Notes: generated by a model from the letters alone, not told the origin. Counted from the stretch's first letter, positions 18,725 through 27,512 are shown. The stretch is 64,000 nt of DNA from Amycolatopsis sp. CA-126428 (GCF_002904335.1 NZ_PPHF01000110.1:1-64000), one strand, 5' to 3'. A program made the numbers and translations.

Positions 18725-19459
18725 ATGCGCAAGGGCATGTCGCACAGCGCGCGATCCGCCATGTTCGCCCCGCTCGGCCAGGTCGGGCGGGCGGAGGCGG
18801 TGGCGGCGCGGCTGGTCGACGCCATTACGCTCGGCCTGCTCGCCGACTCCGAACAGCTGCCCAGCGAAGCCGACCTGGCCGCCCAGTTCGGCGTCTCGAC
18901 CGTGACCGTCCGGGAAGCGCTCGTGGCCCTGCGCCAGCAAGGGCTGGTCGAGACGCGGCGAGGGCGCAGCGGCGGCAGCTTCGTCCGCGCGCCGGCCAAC
19001 CCGCCGCCGGACGCGTGGCGCTCGCGGTTGCGCGAGGTGTCGCTGTCGGACCTCCGGGACGTCGGCGACCACTACCTCGCGATCGCCGGGGCCGCCGCCA
19101 AGCTCGCCGCCGAGCGCAGCTCCCCCGAAGACGTCGCCCGGCTGCGGCTGGCGACCGACGACCTCCGCACGGCCCACGGCCTCGACTTCACGCGGGCGGA
19201 GCGGCAGTTCCACCTGGAGGTCGCGGCGGCCGCGCAGTCACCGCGGCTGACGCACGAGGAGGTCCACCTGCAGAGCGAGCTCGGCGGGCTGCTGTGGCTG
19301 CCGCTCGGGCCCGCGGCTCCCTCGTGCGAGGAACACGCGGCCATCACCGCGGCGATTTCCTCCGCGGACGGCGACCTGGCCCGCAAGTTGACGGGGGAGC
19401 ACCTGCTGGCCGCGCTCGACCGGCTCGCGGACGTGCACCTCGCCCTGCTCACCCCGTAA
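18725..19459 (+). CDS. FadR/GntR-family transcriptional regulator
   Basis: A 244-residue regulator with an N-terminal winged helix (LPSEADLAAQFGVSTVTVRE, then ALVALRQQGLVETRRG and the wing GRSGGSF) and an all-helical FCD-type effector domain. The effector is unknown; the neighbours suggest a polyamine or GABA-related compound. The start is the ATG at 18725 with GAGG 7 nt upstream; an in-frame ATG at 18677 lacks a ribosome site. Divergent from the polyamine operon over a perfect palindrome, so autoregulation and control of that operon are inferred. The Cache-domain gene follows on the same strand after 33 nt. Confidence 0.88.
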   Translation: MRKGMSHSARSAMFAPLGQVGRAEAVAARLVDAITLGLLADSEQLPSEADLAAQFGVSTVTVREALVALRQQGLVETRRGRSGGSFVRAPANPPPDAWRSRLREVSLSDLRDVGDHYLAIAGAAAKLAAERSSPEDVARLRLATDDLRTAHGLDFTRAERQFHLEVAAAAQSPRLTHEEVHLQSELGGLLWLPLGPAAPSCEEHAAITAAISSADGDLARKLTGEHLLAALDRLADVHLALLTP

Positions 19460-19492
19460 ACTTCCGCTACTCCGCGCATCGAGGTGAGCACC

Positions 19493-20197
19493 GTGAACGA
19501 CACCCGCACGCTGGCCGGCGACGAGGTCGTCGAGCAGGTTTCCGCGTTGGTGGAAGGGGTTTTCGAGCGGCTCAAGCCCGTGCAGGCGGCCGCCGAGTCG
19601 GTGCTGGCGGACACGCCGGCCGCCGCCGCGCTGCACCGGATCCGCCCGCAGATCACGGAAGCGCTGGGCGGCCTGATCATCGGCGCGGGCTTCGTCAGCG
19701 CTCCGCGCGTGCTCGCCGACTCGGAATTCGGCTTCGAGTGGTGGACGGCCGGATCTCCCCCGGCCCAGCTGTTCATCAGCCTCGACCCGGCGAGCGAGAA
19801 CTTCCTGGACTACACGCGCCAGTCGTGGTTCACGGTCCCCCGCGACACCGGGCGGCGGCACATCAACGGCCCGTACGTGGATTACCTGTGCACCGACGAG
19901 TACACGCTGACGTTCACGATCCCGGTCGTCCGCGGCGGTTCGTTCGCGGGCGTGGTGGGGGCGGACGTCTACGTGCGCGAGTTCGAACGCGCGGTGCGCC
20001 CCCGGCTGCGGTCCCTGGGCCGCGGGGCGGCGTTGCTGAACGCGCAGGGCCGGGTGATCGTGTCGAACAGCGTCCGGCAGCCGACGGGGTCGCTGGTGCG
20101 CGAAGCCGACGTCCCGGCGTGGTGGTCGGCGGGCGCGGCGCCCGGGCCGGGGCTGCGGCGGTGCGGGGATTCGCCGATCGTCCTGGTGACCGGCTAG
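19493..20197 (+). CDS. soluble Cache (PDC-like) sensor-domain protein
   Basis: A 234-residue protein that reads as a single Cache/PDC small-molecule sensor domain: FFEWW-like aromatic region (GFEWWTAGSPP), DYTRQSWFTVPRDTG, YLCTDEYTLTFTIPV and a terminal beta hairpin. No signal peptide, membrane span or output domain is seen, which is unusual because Cache domains normally sit outside the membrane on receptors. GTG 19493 has GAGG at 8 nt; the GTG at 19484 overlaps that site and is less likely. It lies downstream of the GntR gene in the same direction and may help sense the pathway's ligand. Its stop overlaps the convergent gene by 4 nt. Confidence 0.65.
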   Translation: MNDTRTLAGDEVVEQVSALVEGVFERLKPVQAAAESVLADTPAAAALHRIRPQITEALGGLIIGAGFVSAPRVLADSEFGFEWWTAGSPPAQLFISLDPASENFLDYTRQSWFTVPRDTGRRHINGPYVDYLCTDEYTLTFTIPVVRGGSFAGVVGADVYVREFERAVRPRLRSLGRGAALLNAQGRVIVSNSVRQPTGSLVREADVPAWWSAGAAPGPGLRRCGDSPIVLVTG

Positions 20198-20571
20198 GGA
20201 CCACCCATCAAGGTGTAGCCGACGAAGCAGCCCGGACCGGCTTGCACGAGCAGGCCCATCGGGGACCCGTCGGACCGCTCGGCGGCGTAGACGACGTGCG
20301 ACGGACCGAACCAGGTGCCGACCTCGTCGACCGGGGCCAGGGAGTCGCCGGCCACGGGCGCGCAGTACGGCTCGTCGTGGCACCAGCCGGCTCCGGCGCA
20401 GGTGACGTAGCTGCGGTAGTCACGACCGGCGTGGTGGATGCGGTAGGGCAGACCGTGCTCGCCGGGAAGGGCGTACCCGAAGTGGTTGGCCGTCCACGGG
20501 AGGAAGGCGACCCCGCCGGCGGCGAGGACGAGCCCGCCGGCGGCCGCGGCGGCTGCGAGTCGGTAGGCCAC
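20194..20571 (-). CDS. hypothetical membrane-anchored or secreted protein
   Basis: A 125-residue protein with one N-terminal hydrophobic segment (residues 3-23, Ala-rich), followed by a Cys-containing domain with TCAGAGWCHDEPYC and an aromatic-rich C-terminal half (WFGPSHVVYAAE, CFVGYTLMGG). Four cysteines in an exported domain suggest disulfides. I do not recognise the family. The GTG at 20571 is the best start, giving a membrane segment at the N-terminus, but no ribosome site is visible. It lies 34 nt after the PucR stop and may be the second gene of that transcript. Confidence 0.55.
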   Translation of the reverse strand: MAYRLAAAAAAGGLVLAAGGVAFLPWTANHFGYALPGEHGLPYRIHHAGRDYRSYVTCAGAGWCHDEPYCAPVAGDSLAPVDEVGTWFGPSHVVYAAERSDGSPMGLLVQAGPGCFVGYTLMGGP

Positions 20572-20605
20572 GAGAGGTGGACGCCCGGCGCGGCTCCGGC
20601 GTTGC

Positions 20606-22063
20606 TCAGGTTTGCAGCGCCACCCAAAGTTCCGCGCGCACGCCCGGTGAGTCCAGATCACGGCCCAGCAGCTCCTGCGCCTTGGTGATCCGGTTCCGCA
20701 GCGTGTGCCGGTGCACCCCCAGCCGCGCGGCCGCCACGTCCCAGTGGCCGTGGTGCTCCAGCCAGCAGCGCAGTGACTCGACGAGGTCGCCGCGGCCCGT
20801 TTCGTCGTGGCGGCGCAGCGGGGCCAGGAGGTTTTCGCCGTAGATGCGGGCCACCACGGGGTCGATGAGGGACAGCAGGCCGCGGGCCGAGTGCTCGGCG
20901 TAGGTGACCAGGGGCTTGCCCTCCGCCTCGGCCGCGCGTGCCGCGAGGTCGGCTTGCTCCGCGCCGGCCGCGAAGTTCTCGAGCGGCACCGGGTCGGCCA
21001 GGCCCGCGTACATCGGCGCAACGCTCGCGGCCGCGGCGAGCGCGCGGTCCAGCACATCACCGCCCGACCGGCCGGCCACGAGCACCGCCGAGCCCGACTC
21101 GGCGAAGAACAGGGAAGATTCCCCCTCCAGCGCATCGCACACCCGACGCCGCTGGCCGGGGTTGCCCACCAGCGCGACCAGCGCCCACGGCGGCTCCGGC
21201 GGATCGCCCCACACGGTGGTCATCACCCCTAAGGCCAGCTCGTGCTGCCCCGCCGCCAGCAGGTCGACCACGCCGGTCCGCAGGAACCGCCATGCATGCG
21301 TGAGCTTCAGATCCTGTTCCAGCGCCAGGGAAAGCAGGGCGACCGCGGTGTTCACCACGTGCCGTCCGGCGGTGTCGAGCGGCTCGGCCGTGCCGACCGC
21401 GAGCGCCCGGCGCACCCGCGTGTGGAGCGTCTGCAGCACGACTTCGTGCCCGTCGAGTTCGAAGACCCGGGTGCCCGAGCGAAGCTGTTTCAGCTCTTCG
21501 CGCACTTCCTCGGCGTACGACTGGGCGCCGGCCGATCCCTCGGTGCCCGCGGTGTCGAGCAACAGCACCCAGCCGTCGACCAGCTTCGCCAGCTTGCGCA
21601 GCACCCCCGCCGGGCCGCCCTGGCCGACCGCCGTGCGGGTCAGGTCCTGCTGGGCGCGGCCGATGCGGACCGTCGTCGCGTACTCGTCGGCCGCCACCGC
21701 GCGCGAAACCGCGCGGGTGATCGCGATGAACGGCGTCTTCCGCGGCACCTCCAGCACCGGGAGCCCCACCTCGGCCGCCGTCGCCACGAGGGCCCGCGGG
21801 ACCTCGTCGTGGCTCAGCCCGACGCCGAAGCCGAGGCCGGCGACCCCGGCGTCCACGAGACGGCGCACGTAGGCCGGTGCCGTCTCTTCGTCCAGGGCCA
21901 GACCGGTGGTGAGCAGCAGCTCCCCGCCCTCCAGGAAGGCCTGCGGGTCGGTCAGCTCCGTCGGGTGGACCCAGCCGATCGGGCGGTCCAGGACGTCTTC
22001 GCCGGTCAGCACCCGCAGCCCGAGCGGGCGCTCGGCGGCCAGCCCGGCCAGGGTGAGTGCCAT
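20606..22063 (-). CDS. PucR-family transcriptional regulator
   Basis: A 485-residue regulator. The N-terminal PucR domain (PLGLRVLTGEDVLDRPIGWV) is followed by a GGDEF-like linker and a C-terminal PucR helix-turn-helix (WDVAAARLGVHRHTLRNRI). Such proteins control purine, GABA or amino-acid catabolism genes, often next to themselves; here gabT is divergent. The start is the ATG at 22063 (upstream frame rejected: it would cross the shared promoter). A TAGGAT hexamer ends 8 nt upstream and overlaps an inverted repeat, suggesting a leaderless, autoregulated transcript. Confidence 0.9.
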   Translation of the reverse strand: MALTLAGLAAERPLGLRVLTGEDVLDRPIGWVHPTELTDPQAFLEGGELLLTTGLALDEETAPAYVRRLVDAGVAGLGFGVGLSHDEVPRALVATAAEVGLPVLEVPRKTPFIAITRAVSRAVAADEYATTVRIGRAQQDLTRTAVGQGGPAGVLRKLAKLVDGWVLLLDTAGTEGSAGAQSYAEEVREELKQLRSGTRVFELDGHEVVLQTLHTRVRRALAVGTAEPLDTAGRHVVNTAVALLSLALEQDLKLTHAWRFLRTGVVDLLAAGQHELALGVMTTVWGDPPEPPWALVALVGNPGQRRRVCDALEGESSLFFAESGSAVLVAGRSGGDVLDRALAAAASVAPMYAGLADPVPLENFAAGAEQADLAARAAEAEGKPLVTYAEHSARGLLSLIDPVVARIYGENLLAPLRRHDETGRGDLVESLRCWLEHHGHWDVAAARLGVHRHTLRNRITKAQELLGRDLDSPGVRAELWVALQT

Positions 22064-22065
22064 AA

Positions 22066-22093
22066 CGGCCAATCCTACGCGCCGAATTGGCCG
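22066..22093. promoter_or_regulatory. inverted repeat in the pucR-gabT gap
   Basis: CGGCCAAT and ATTGGCCG arms (8 bp, perfect) are separated by 12 nt. The repeat covers the predicted -10 box of pucR and lies about 70 nt before gabT, so it is a candidate PucR binding site. Confidence 0.55.
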
Positions 22094-22164
22094 GAACGTC
22101 CAGCTGACGGCGCCCGGACCGGCCCGCATCCTGAGGACGTCCACCGACTTCCCAGGAGCACGCC

Positions 22165-23520
22165 GTGACCGCAAGCACCACCGCCGCGCCGCAGGCCCCG
22201 GCGCCCCGCCAGCGCAGGCTGCGGACCGAAATCCCCGGCCCGCTCTCGCGCGAGCTGCAGCAGCGCCGCACCGCCGCCGTCGCCGCCGGGGTCAGCTCGG
22301 TGCTGCCCGTCTACGTCACCTCCGCCAGCGGCGGCCTGCTCACCGACGCCGACGGCAACGTGCTGATCGACTTCGGCTCCGGCATCGCGGTGACCAACGT
22401 CGGGCACTCGGCGCCGGCGGTGGTCGACCGCGTCCGCAAGCAGGCCTGCTGGTTCACCCACACCTGTTTCATGGTCACGCCGTACGAGGGGTACGTCGAA
22501 GTCTGCGAAGCGCTGGCCGAGCTGACGCCGAGCGACCACGCGAAGAAGTCGGTGCTGTTCAACTCGGGCGCCGAAGCCGTCGAGAACGCCGTGAAGATCG
22601 CGCGGGTGGCGACCGGGCGCCAGGCCGTCGTCGTGTTCGACCACGCCTACCACGGCCGCACCAACCTGACGATGGGCATGACCGCGAAATCCGTGCCCTA
22701 CAAGCACGGCTTCGGCCCGTTCGCGCCCGAGGTCTACCGCGTGCCGGGCTCGTACCCGTTCCGCGACGGCCTGTCCGGCCCCGAAGCGGCGGCGCTGGCC
22801 ATCGACCGGATCGAGAAGCAGATCGGCGGTGACCAGGTGGCCGCGGTGGTCCTGGAGCCGATCCAGGGCGAGGGCGGCTTCATCGAGCCCGCGCGCGGCT
22901 TCCTGCCCGCGATCGCGGCCTGGTGCCGCGAAAACGGCGTCGTGTACGTCGCCGACGAGGTCCAGACCGGCTTCTGCCGCACCGGTTCGTGGTTCGCCTC
23001 CACCGACGAAGACGTCGTGCCGGACCTGATCGCGACGGCCAAGGGCATCGCGGGCGGCCTGCCGCTGTCCGCCGTCACCGGCCGCGCCGAGCTGCTCGAC
23101 GCCGTCCCGCCGGGCGGCCTCGGCGGTACGTACGGCGGCAACCCGATCGCCTGCGCCGCGGCGCTCGGCTCGATCGAGACGATGAAGGCCGAGGACCTCG
23201 CCGCGTCGGCCAAGCGCATCGAAGGTGTCGTGCTGCCGCGATTGCGGGCGCTGGCCGCCGAAACGGGGGTCATCGGCGACGTCCGCGGGCGCGGCGCGAT
23301 GCTGGCCGCGGAGTTCGTCAAACCCGGTTCGGCGGAGCCGGACGCCGACCTCACCAAGCGCGTCGCGGCGGCCTGTCACCGCGCCGGGGTCGTCGTGCTG
23401 ACCTGCGGGACCTACGGCAACGTCGTCCGGCTGCTGCCGCCGCTGTCGCTGGCCGACGACCTGCTCGACGAGGGCCTCTCGGTGCTCGAACACGCGGTCC
23501 GGACGGAGGTTCGCGCGTGA
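22165..23520 (+). CDS. gabT: 4-aminobutyrate--2-oxoglutarate transaminase
   Basis: A 451-residue class III PLP aminotransferase that converts GABA plus 2-oxoglutarate to succinate semialdehyde plus glutamate. Diagnostic parts are NSGAEAVENAVKIAR, DHAYHGRTNLTMGMT, the Asp of VVYVADEVQTGFCRTG and the PLP lysine in IATAKGIAGGLPLS. The GTG at 22165 follows CAGGAG. The next aldehyde dehydrogenase starts inside its stop (GTGA), so the two enzymes are made together and probably act in sequence. Control by the divergent PucR protein is inferred. Confidence 0.93.
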   Translation: MTASTTAAPQAPAPRQRRLRTEIPGPLSRELQQRRTAAVAAGVSSVLPVYVTSASGGLLTDADGNVLIDFGSGIAVTNVGHSAPAVVDRVRKQACWFTHTCFMVTPYEGYVEVCEALAELTPSDHAKKSVLFNSGAEAVENAVKIARVATGRQAVVVFDHAYHGRTNLTMGMTAKSVPYKHGFGPFAPEVYRVPGSYPFRDGLSGPEAAALAIDRIEKQIGGDQVAAVVLEPIQGEGGFIEPARGFLPAIAAWCRENGVVYVADEVQTGFCRTGSWFASTDEDVVPDLIATAKGIAGGLPLSAVTGRAELLDAVPPGGLGGTYGGNPIACAAALGSIETMKAEDLAASAKRIEGVVLPRLRALAAETGVIGDVRGRGAMLAAEFVKPGSAEPDADLTKRVAAACHRAGVVVLTCGTYGNVVRLLPPLSLADDLLDEGLSVLEHAVRTEVRA

Positions 23521-24944
23521 CGTTCCCGTTCTGGGTCGCCGGAAAGCCGGTGACCGGCGGCGAGATCGCTTCGGTCGAGCATCCTTACGACGGTTCCTCG
23601 GCAGGGTCCCACTTCGTTCCTTCGCCGTCGGACGTCGAGGCCGCGGTGCAGGCGGCCCACGACGTCGCCGACGAGTTCGCGACGCTGCCCGCGCACGTCC
23701 GCGCCGGGGCGTTGGACCACGTGTCCCGTTCGCTGGGTGAGCGGTCCGAGGAGATCGCTGCGCTCATCACGGCGGAGTCGGGCAAGCCGCTGAAGTGGGC
23801 GCGCGGCGAGGTGGGACGCGCGGTGTCGACGTTCCGCTGGGCGGCCGAGGAGGCCCGCCGCTTCTCGGGCGAGCTGCAGCGGCTCGACACGGACCCGGGC
23901 GGCACCGGCCGGCTGGCGCTGGTGCGGCGGGTGCCGCGCGGCCCGGTGCTGGGCATCACGCCGTTCAACTTCCCGCTGAACCTGGTGGCGCACAAGGTGG
24001 CCCCGGCGATCGCGGTGGGCGCGCCGATCGTGCTCAAGCCCGCGCCGGCGACCCCGCTGACGGCGTTGCTGCTCGGCGAGATCCTGGCCGGCGCGGATCT
24101 GCCGGCGGGGTCGTGGTCGATCCTGCCGGTGGACAACGAGACGTCGGCTCGCCTCGTCGAGGACCCGCGGCTGCCGGTGGTGTCGTTCACCGGCTCGGTC
24201 CCGGTCGGCTGGGCGATCCGCGACCGCGTCCCGCGCAAGCACGTGGCGCTGGAGCTGGGCGGCAACGGCGCGGTCCTGGTCTGCCCGGACTGGCCGGACC
24301 TGGACTTCGCGGCCCAGCGGATCGCGACGTTCGCGATGTACCAGGCCGGGCAGTCGTGCATCTCGGTGCAGCGGGTGTACGCGCACACTTCGGTTTTCGA
24401 CGCGCTGGCCTCGAAGGTGCTGGCCGAGGTCCGGGCGTTGCGCACCGGCGACCCGCGCGCGGAGGGCGTGGACGTCGGCCCGCTGATCAACGTCGACGCC
24501 GCTTCCCGGGTTTCGTCGTGGATCGCGGCGGCGGTGTCCGCGGGTGGCCGCCTCCTGACGGGCGGTGCCCGCTCGGGGGCGACGGTCGAGCCGACGGTGC
24601 TGGCGGACGTCCCGGAGGAGGCGGCGGTGCTGGCCGAGGAGGTGTTCGGGCCGGTGGTTTCGCTGGTCCGGGTTTCTTCGGTGGCCGAGGGGATCGAGCG
24701 CATCAACGCGTCCCGCTTCGGGTTGCAGGCGGGCGTGTTCACCCGCGATCTGCCGACGGCGTTCGAGGTGTCGGCCGCGCTGCGCGTGGGTGGCGTGATC
24801 GTCGGCGACGTGCCGAGCTTCCGCGCGGACCAGATGCCCTACGGCGGGGTGAAGGACTCGGGCGTGGGCCGCGAAGGCCCGGCGGCGGCGATGGCGGACT
24901 TCACGGAGGAGCGGGTAACGGTCTTGACCGGTCTGACGCTGTAA
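23517..24944 (+). CDS. aldehyde dehydrogenase, probable succinate-semialdehyde dehydrogenase
   Basis: A 475-residue ALDH-superfamily enzyme with catalytic Cys in YQAGQSCISVQR, Glu in VALELGGNGAVLV and the cofactor motif ITPFNFPLNLV. Its sequence is not a textbook GabD; it looks like the broader ALDH group that includes lactaldehyde- and sulfoacetaldehyde-type enzymes. Position decides the call: GTG 23517 overlaps the gabT stop by 4 nt, so oxidation of the succinate semialdehyde made by GabT is the simplest role. Confidence 0.8.
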   Translation: MTFPFWVAGKPVTGGEIASVEHPYDGSSAGSHFVPSPSDVEAAVQAAHDVADEFATLPAHVRAGALDHVSRSLGERSEEIAALITAESGKPLKWARGEVGRAVSTFRWAAEEARRFSGELQRLDTDPGGTGRLALVRRVPRGPVLGITPFNFPLNLVAHKVAPAIAVGAPIVLKPAPATPLTALLLGEILAGADLPAGSWSILPVDNETSARLVEDPRLPVVSFTGSVPVGWAIRDRVPRKHVALELGGNGAVLVCPDWPDLDFAAQRIATFAMYQAGQSCISVQRVYAHTSVFDALASKVLAEVRALRTGDPRAEGVDVGPLINVDAASRVSSWIAAAVSAGGRLLTGGARSGATVEPTVLADVPEEAAVLAEEVFGPVVSLVRVSSVAEGIERINASRFGLQAGVFTRDLPTAFEVSAALRVGGVIVGDVPSFRADQMPYGGVKDSGVGREGPAAAMADFTEERVTVLTGLTL

Positions 24945-24949
24945 GCCGT

Positions 24950-25150
24950 GTGAGACCGCTGATCCTGCTCGACGTGGACGGCCCGCTGAGCCGGCCTGCT
25001 CGGCCGGCACCTCGGTGCGGCGGCCGAGGAACACCTGCCGGGTCTGGAGGAACAGGTCGAAGTCGCCGTCGAACCAGGCCAGGGGGCGGCTTGACGAGCG
25101 AGCACTTCGAGCGCCTCGAAGCCTGGCTCCGGAAACTCGATCGCCCCTGA
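24950..25150 (+). pseudogene. scrambled remnant of a HAD-like hydrolase gene
   Basis: The forward strand begins with an intact HAD start, RPLILLDVDGPLS, from GTG 24950, and ends with GLTSEHFERLEAWLRKL and a TGA at 25150, which looks like the family's C-terminus. Between them, about 24995-25090, the reverse strand encodes PLAWFDGDFDLFLQTRQVF and following residues, which resemble the DDxF-type late HAD region. The parts are thus out of order and orientation: the middle of the gene is deleted and a small piece is inverted. The left junction sits in a GC-rich palindrome, CCGGCCtgctcGGCCGG. Not functional as it stands. Confidence 0.65.
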
Positions 25151-25209
25151 CCCGGCCCCGGCGCGGCACGACGACCTCCAGCCGTGCGAGCCCGGGGGTC
25201 GCTTCGCCT

Positions 25210-25983
25210 TCACCGCCCGGCCAGTGCCTCCGTCAACGCGGCGTGCGCGTCGACCAGCGACGGCCCGTACCAGGTGAGGTATCGGCCCGACACCAGCACG
25301 TACGGCGCCTCTGGGAAGTGGTCCGGGCCGTCCTCCTCGGTGAACGCGTACGGCTCGTCCGGCAGCACCAGCAAGTCCGCGTCCGCCGCGAACTGCGCCC
25401 TCAGTTCCTCCACGTCCGGCCGTGGATAACGCTCCTCCGCAGTCGCGTACACGTTCGCCACGCCCACCCGGCGCAGGACGTCGCCCGCGAACGTGTCGCG
25501 GCCCAGGACGATCCACGGCTTGCGCCACACCGGGACCACCGCGTGGAAGCGCACCGGCCGGACTTCGCGCCAGACGCCTTCCGCGGCGACCAGCCAGTCC
25601 GGCTCGTCCAAGTCGTACGCCTGCGTCAGGATCCGGCGCAGCGAACCCAGCGCGGCGGGCACCGAAGCCGCGGCGGCCATCACCCACACCGGGATCCCGT
25701 TGGCGCGCAGGCGTTCCACGTCCTCCGGGCGGTTCTCCTCCGCGTTGGCCAGCACCAGGTCCGGCGCCAGGTCGAGCACCCGGTCCAGCTTCGGGTACTT
25801 CGACCCGCCGACCCGCGGCACGTCCAAAGTGGAGGGATGCGTGCAGTAGTCCGTCGCGCCGGCGAGGCGGCCGGGCGCGCTGACCTCGACCGCTTCGGTC
25901 AGCGACGGCACGAGCGACACCACCCGTGCAGCCGGTCCGGACAGCGGCACCGGCTCACCGAGATCGTCGACGAGGTAGGTCAT
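25210..25983 (-). CDS. BtuF-like helical-backbone metal receptor, cytoplasmic
   Basis: A 257-residue protein of the TroA/BtuF binding-protein fold: VVSLVPSLTEAV, the loop ATDYCTHPSTL, VGGSKYPKLDRVLDLAPDLV, and a C-terminal lobe with VSGRYLTWYGPSL. Unlike transporter-bound relatives it has no signal peptide or lipobox, so it should stay in the cytoplasm. Ligand candidates are cobalamin, haem or a metal chelate. The ATG at 25983 overlaps the stop of the RNB gene (ATGA). No permease or ATPase of its own is nearby. Confidence 0.8.
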   Translation of the reverse strand: MTYLVDDLGEPVPLSGPAARVVSLVPSLTEAVEVSAPGRLAGATDYCTHPSTLDVPRVGGSKYPKLDRVLDLAPDLVLANAEENRPEDVERLRANGIPVWVMAAAASVPAALGSLRRILTQAYDLDEPDWLVAAEGVWREVRPVRFHAVVPVWRKPWIVLGRDTFAGDVLRRVGVANVYATAEERYPRPDVEELRAQFAADADLLVLPDEPYAFTEEDGPDHFPEAPYVLVSGRYLTWYGPSLVDAHAALTEALAGR

Positions 25984-27398
25984 GCGCGTTCGAACGACAC
26001 CTTCCGCTTGTCGACGTCGACCGCGGTCAGCCGGACGGCGATCCGCTCGCCCGCGGTCAGCCGCTCCCCCGCGCACTTCGCCATCACCGTCGGGTCCTCG
26101 ACCAGGATCTCCGCCTTGTTCTCGTCCGCGCGCAGCACCACCGCGCTGAACTCGCCGCCGACGTGCTCGGCCAGCACCCACGCCTCGACCTGGTCGATGC
26201 ACGCGCGCTCGACCTTCGCGGCGAGGGTGTCCGACGCGCTCATCCGCGCCGGGACGTCGTCGAGCGCCGCGCGCACCCAGTCCGGGACCTCGCGGCCGGC
26301 CGAGACGGCGAGGCAGATCTCCGTGGCGAACCGGTCGACCAGCCGCCGGATCGGGGCGGTGACGTGCGCGTACGCGCCGCCGATGCCCGCGTGCGTCGTC
26401 AGGGCCGGCAGCTCGCCGTCGAACGCCGTGTAGCCCGCGCCGCGCAGCAGGCGGGTCGTGTCGGCGTAGAGCGCCATCGACGCCGGCTGACCCGGGTCCA
26501 GCCGGGACAAGAACTCCGAAACGGTCGCCTCGGGCGCCCACGCGATGCCCAGCGCTTCGGCCGAGCGGCGCAGCCAGTCGACGGCCTCGGGCTCCGGGTC
26601 GGGCAGCGTCCGCAGGACGCCGATCCGTGCGTCGAGCATGATCCGCGCCGCGGCCATCCCGGTGAGCAGCGAGATCTCGGCGTTCCAGGCGTCGACGGCG
26701 GTGCGCGGGCGGCGGGCGAGCACCCAGCCGCCGTCCGGGTCGCCGGTGATCTCCTGCTCCGGCAGCTGCAGCTCCACCGCGCCGCGCCGGACGGCCAGCT
26801 CGCGGCGCCGCCGGCCCAGCTCGGGCAGCGCGGCCACCGACGGGTGCGGGTTCCCGGCTTCGAGCGCGGCCTGCACCGTCTCGTAGTCGAACTGCTCGGT
26901 GGACCGGACCAGCGCGCGGCGGACCCGGGTGGCGGTCGGCTCGCCGGCGTCGTCGGTCTCGATGGTCCAGAGCACCGCGGGCCGGACCTCGCCGGGCAGC
27001 AGGCTCGCCGCGCCTTCGGACAGCACCGGCGGGTGCAGCGGGACGTTGCCGTCGGGCAGGTAGAGCGTCTGCCCCCGCAGGCGCGCCTCGCGGTCGAGCG
27101 CACCGCCGGGCGGGACGAACGCGGCGAGGTCGGCGATGGCGTAGTGCACGCGGAAGCCGTGCGCGGTCTTCTCGACGACCATCGCCTGGTCGAGGTCCTT
27201 GGCGCCGGGCGGGTCGATGGTGACCAGCGGCAGGTCCGTCGCGTCCTCCCGGGGACCCGCGCTGGCCAGCGGATCCAGCACCGCCGCCTCCGCCTCGGCC
27301 AGCACGTCGGGCCCGAACGACTCCGGCAGCGAAAACTCGGCACGCAGGGGGCCGAAGTCCCCGCCCGCCGAGTGTGTCCTGATCACGAGGGGAGGCAC
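25980..27398 (-). CDS. RNB-domain exoribonuclease (RNase II/R family)
   Basis: A 472-residue protein built around an RNB catalytic domain. The metal-binding motif TIDPPGAKDLDQAM and the later Arg-containing HVTAPIRRLVDRFATE are present. It lacks the large cold-shock and S1 domains of RNase R; a short C-terminal segment (VRLTAVDVDKRKVSFERA) resembles a reduced S1 strand. It probably degrades RNA 3' to 5'. The start is GTG 27398 with TAGGGT ending 6 nt upstream (leaderless). The metal receptor gene is coupled downstream, and the CooC-like ATPase is divergent. Confidence 0.88.
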   Translation of the reverse strand: MPPLVIRTHSAGGDFGPLRAEFSLPESFGPDVLAEAEAAVLDPLASAGPREDATDLPLVTIDPPGAKDLDQAMVVEKTAHGFRVHYAIADLAAFVPPGGALDREARLRGQTLYLPDGNVPLHPPVLSEGAASLLPGEVRPAVLWTIETDDAGEPTATRVRRALVRSTEQFDYETVQAALEAGNPHPSVAALPELGRRRRELAVRRGAVELQLPEQEITGDPDGGWVLARRPRTAVDAWNAEISLLTGMAAARIMLDARIGVLRTLPDPEPEAVDWLRRSAEALGIAWAPEATVSEFLSRLDPGQPASMALYADTTRLLRGAGYTAFDGELPALTTHAGIGGAYAHVTAPIRRLVDRFATEICLAVSAGREVPDWVRAALDDVPARMSASDTLAAKVERACIDQVEAWVLAEHVGGEFSAVVLRADENKAEILVEDPTVMAKCAGERLTAGERIAVRLTAVDVDKRKVSFERA

Positions 27399-27404
27399 CC
27401 CCCA

Positions 27405-27410
27405 ACCCTA
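27405..27410 (-). promoter_or_regulatory. -10 box of a probable leaderless promoter (RNB gene)
   Basis: The minus strand reads TAGGGT, with 6 nt (TGGGGG) before the GTG at 27398. Confidence 0.45.
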
Positions 27411-27475
27411 ACCCGCTCCGGGCCCGGAGATCGCCCGATCGGGCGCGGGCCGGTCGGGTGTACGTTTCTCGGTAG

Positions 27476-27496
27476 TAATGAAAACCGTCATCATTA
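27476..27496. promoter_or_regulatory. Zur-box-like palindrome
   Basis: TAATGAAAACCGTCATCATTA is a 21-bp imperfect palindrome (8 of 10 arm positions pair). It matches the general form of actinobacterial Zur boxes, TNNTGAAAAC..GTTTTCANNA, in the left half. It ends 16 nt before the GTG of the ATPase gene, so binding would block its expression. Confidence 0.55.
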
Positions 27497-27512
27497 CCGA
27501 AAGGGTTTTCCC

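Noticed and set aside
24839-25687. Minus-strand frame across the HAD remnant
   Set aside because: Overlaps the metal receptor in another frame; only the short inverted HAD piece within it looks protein-like.
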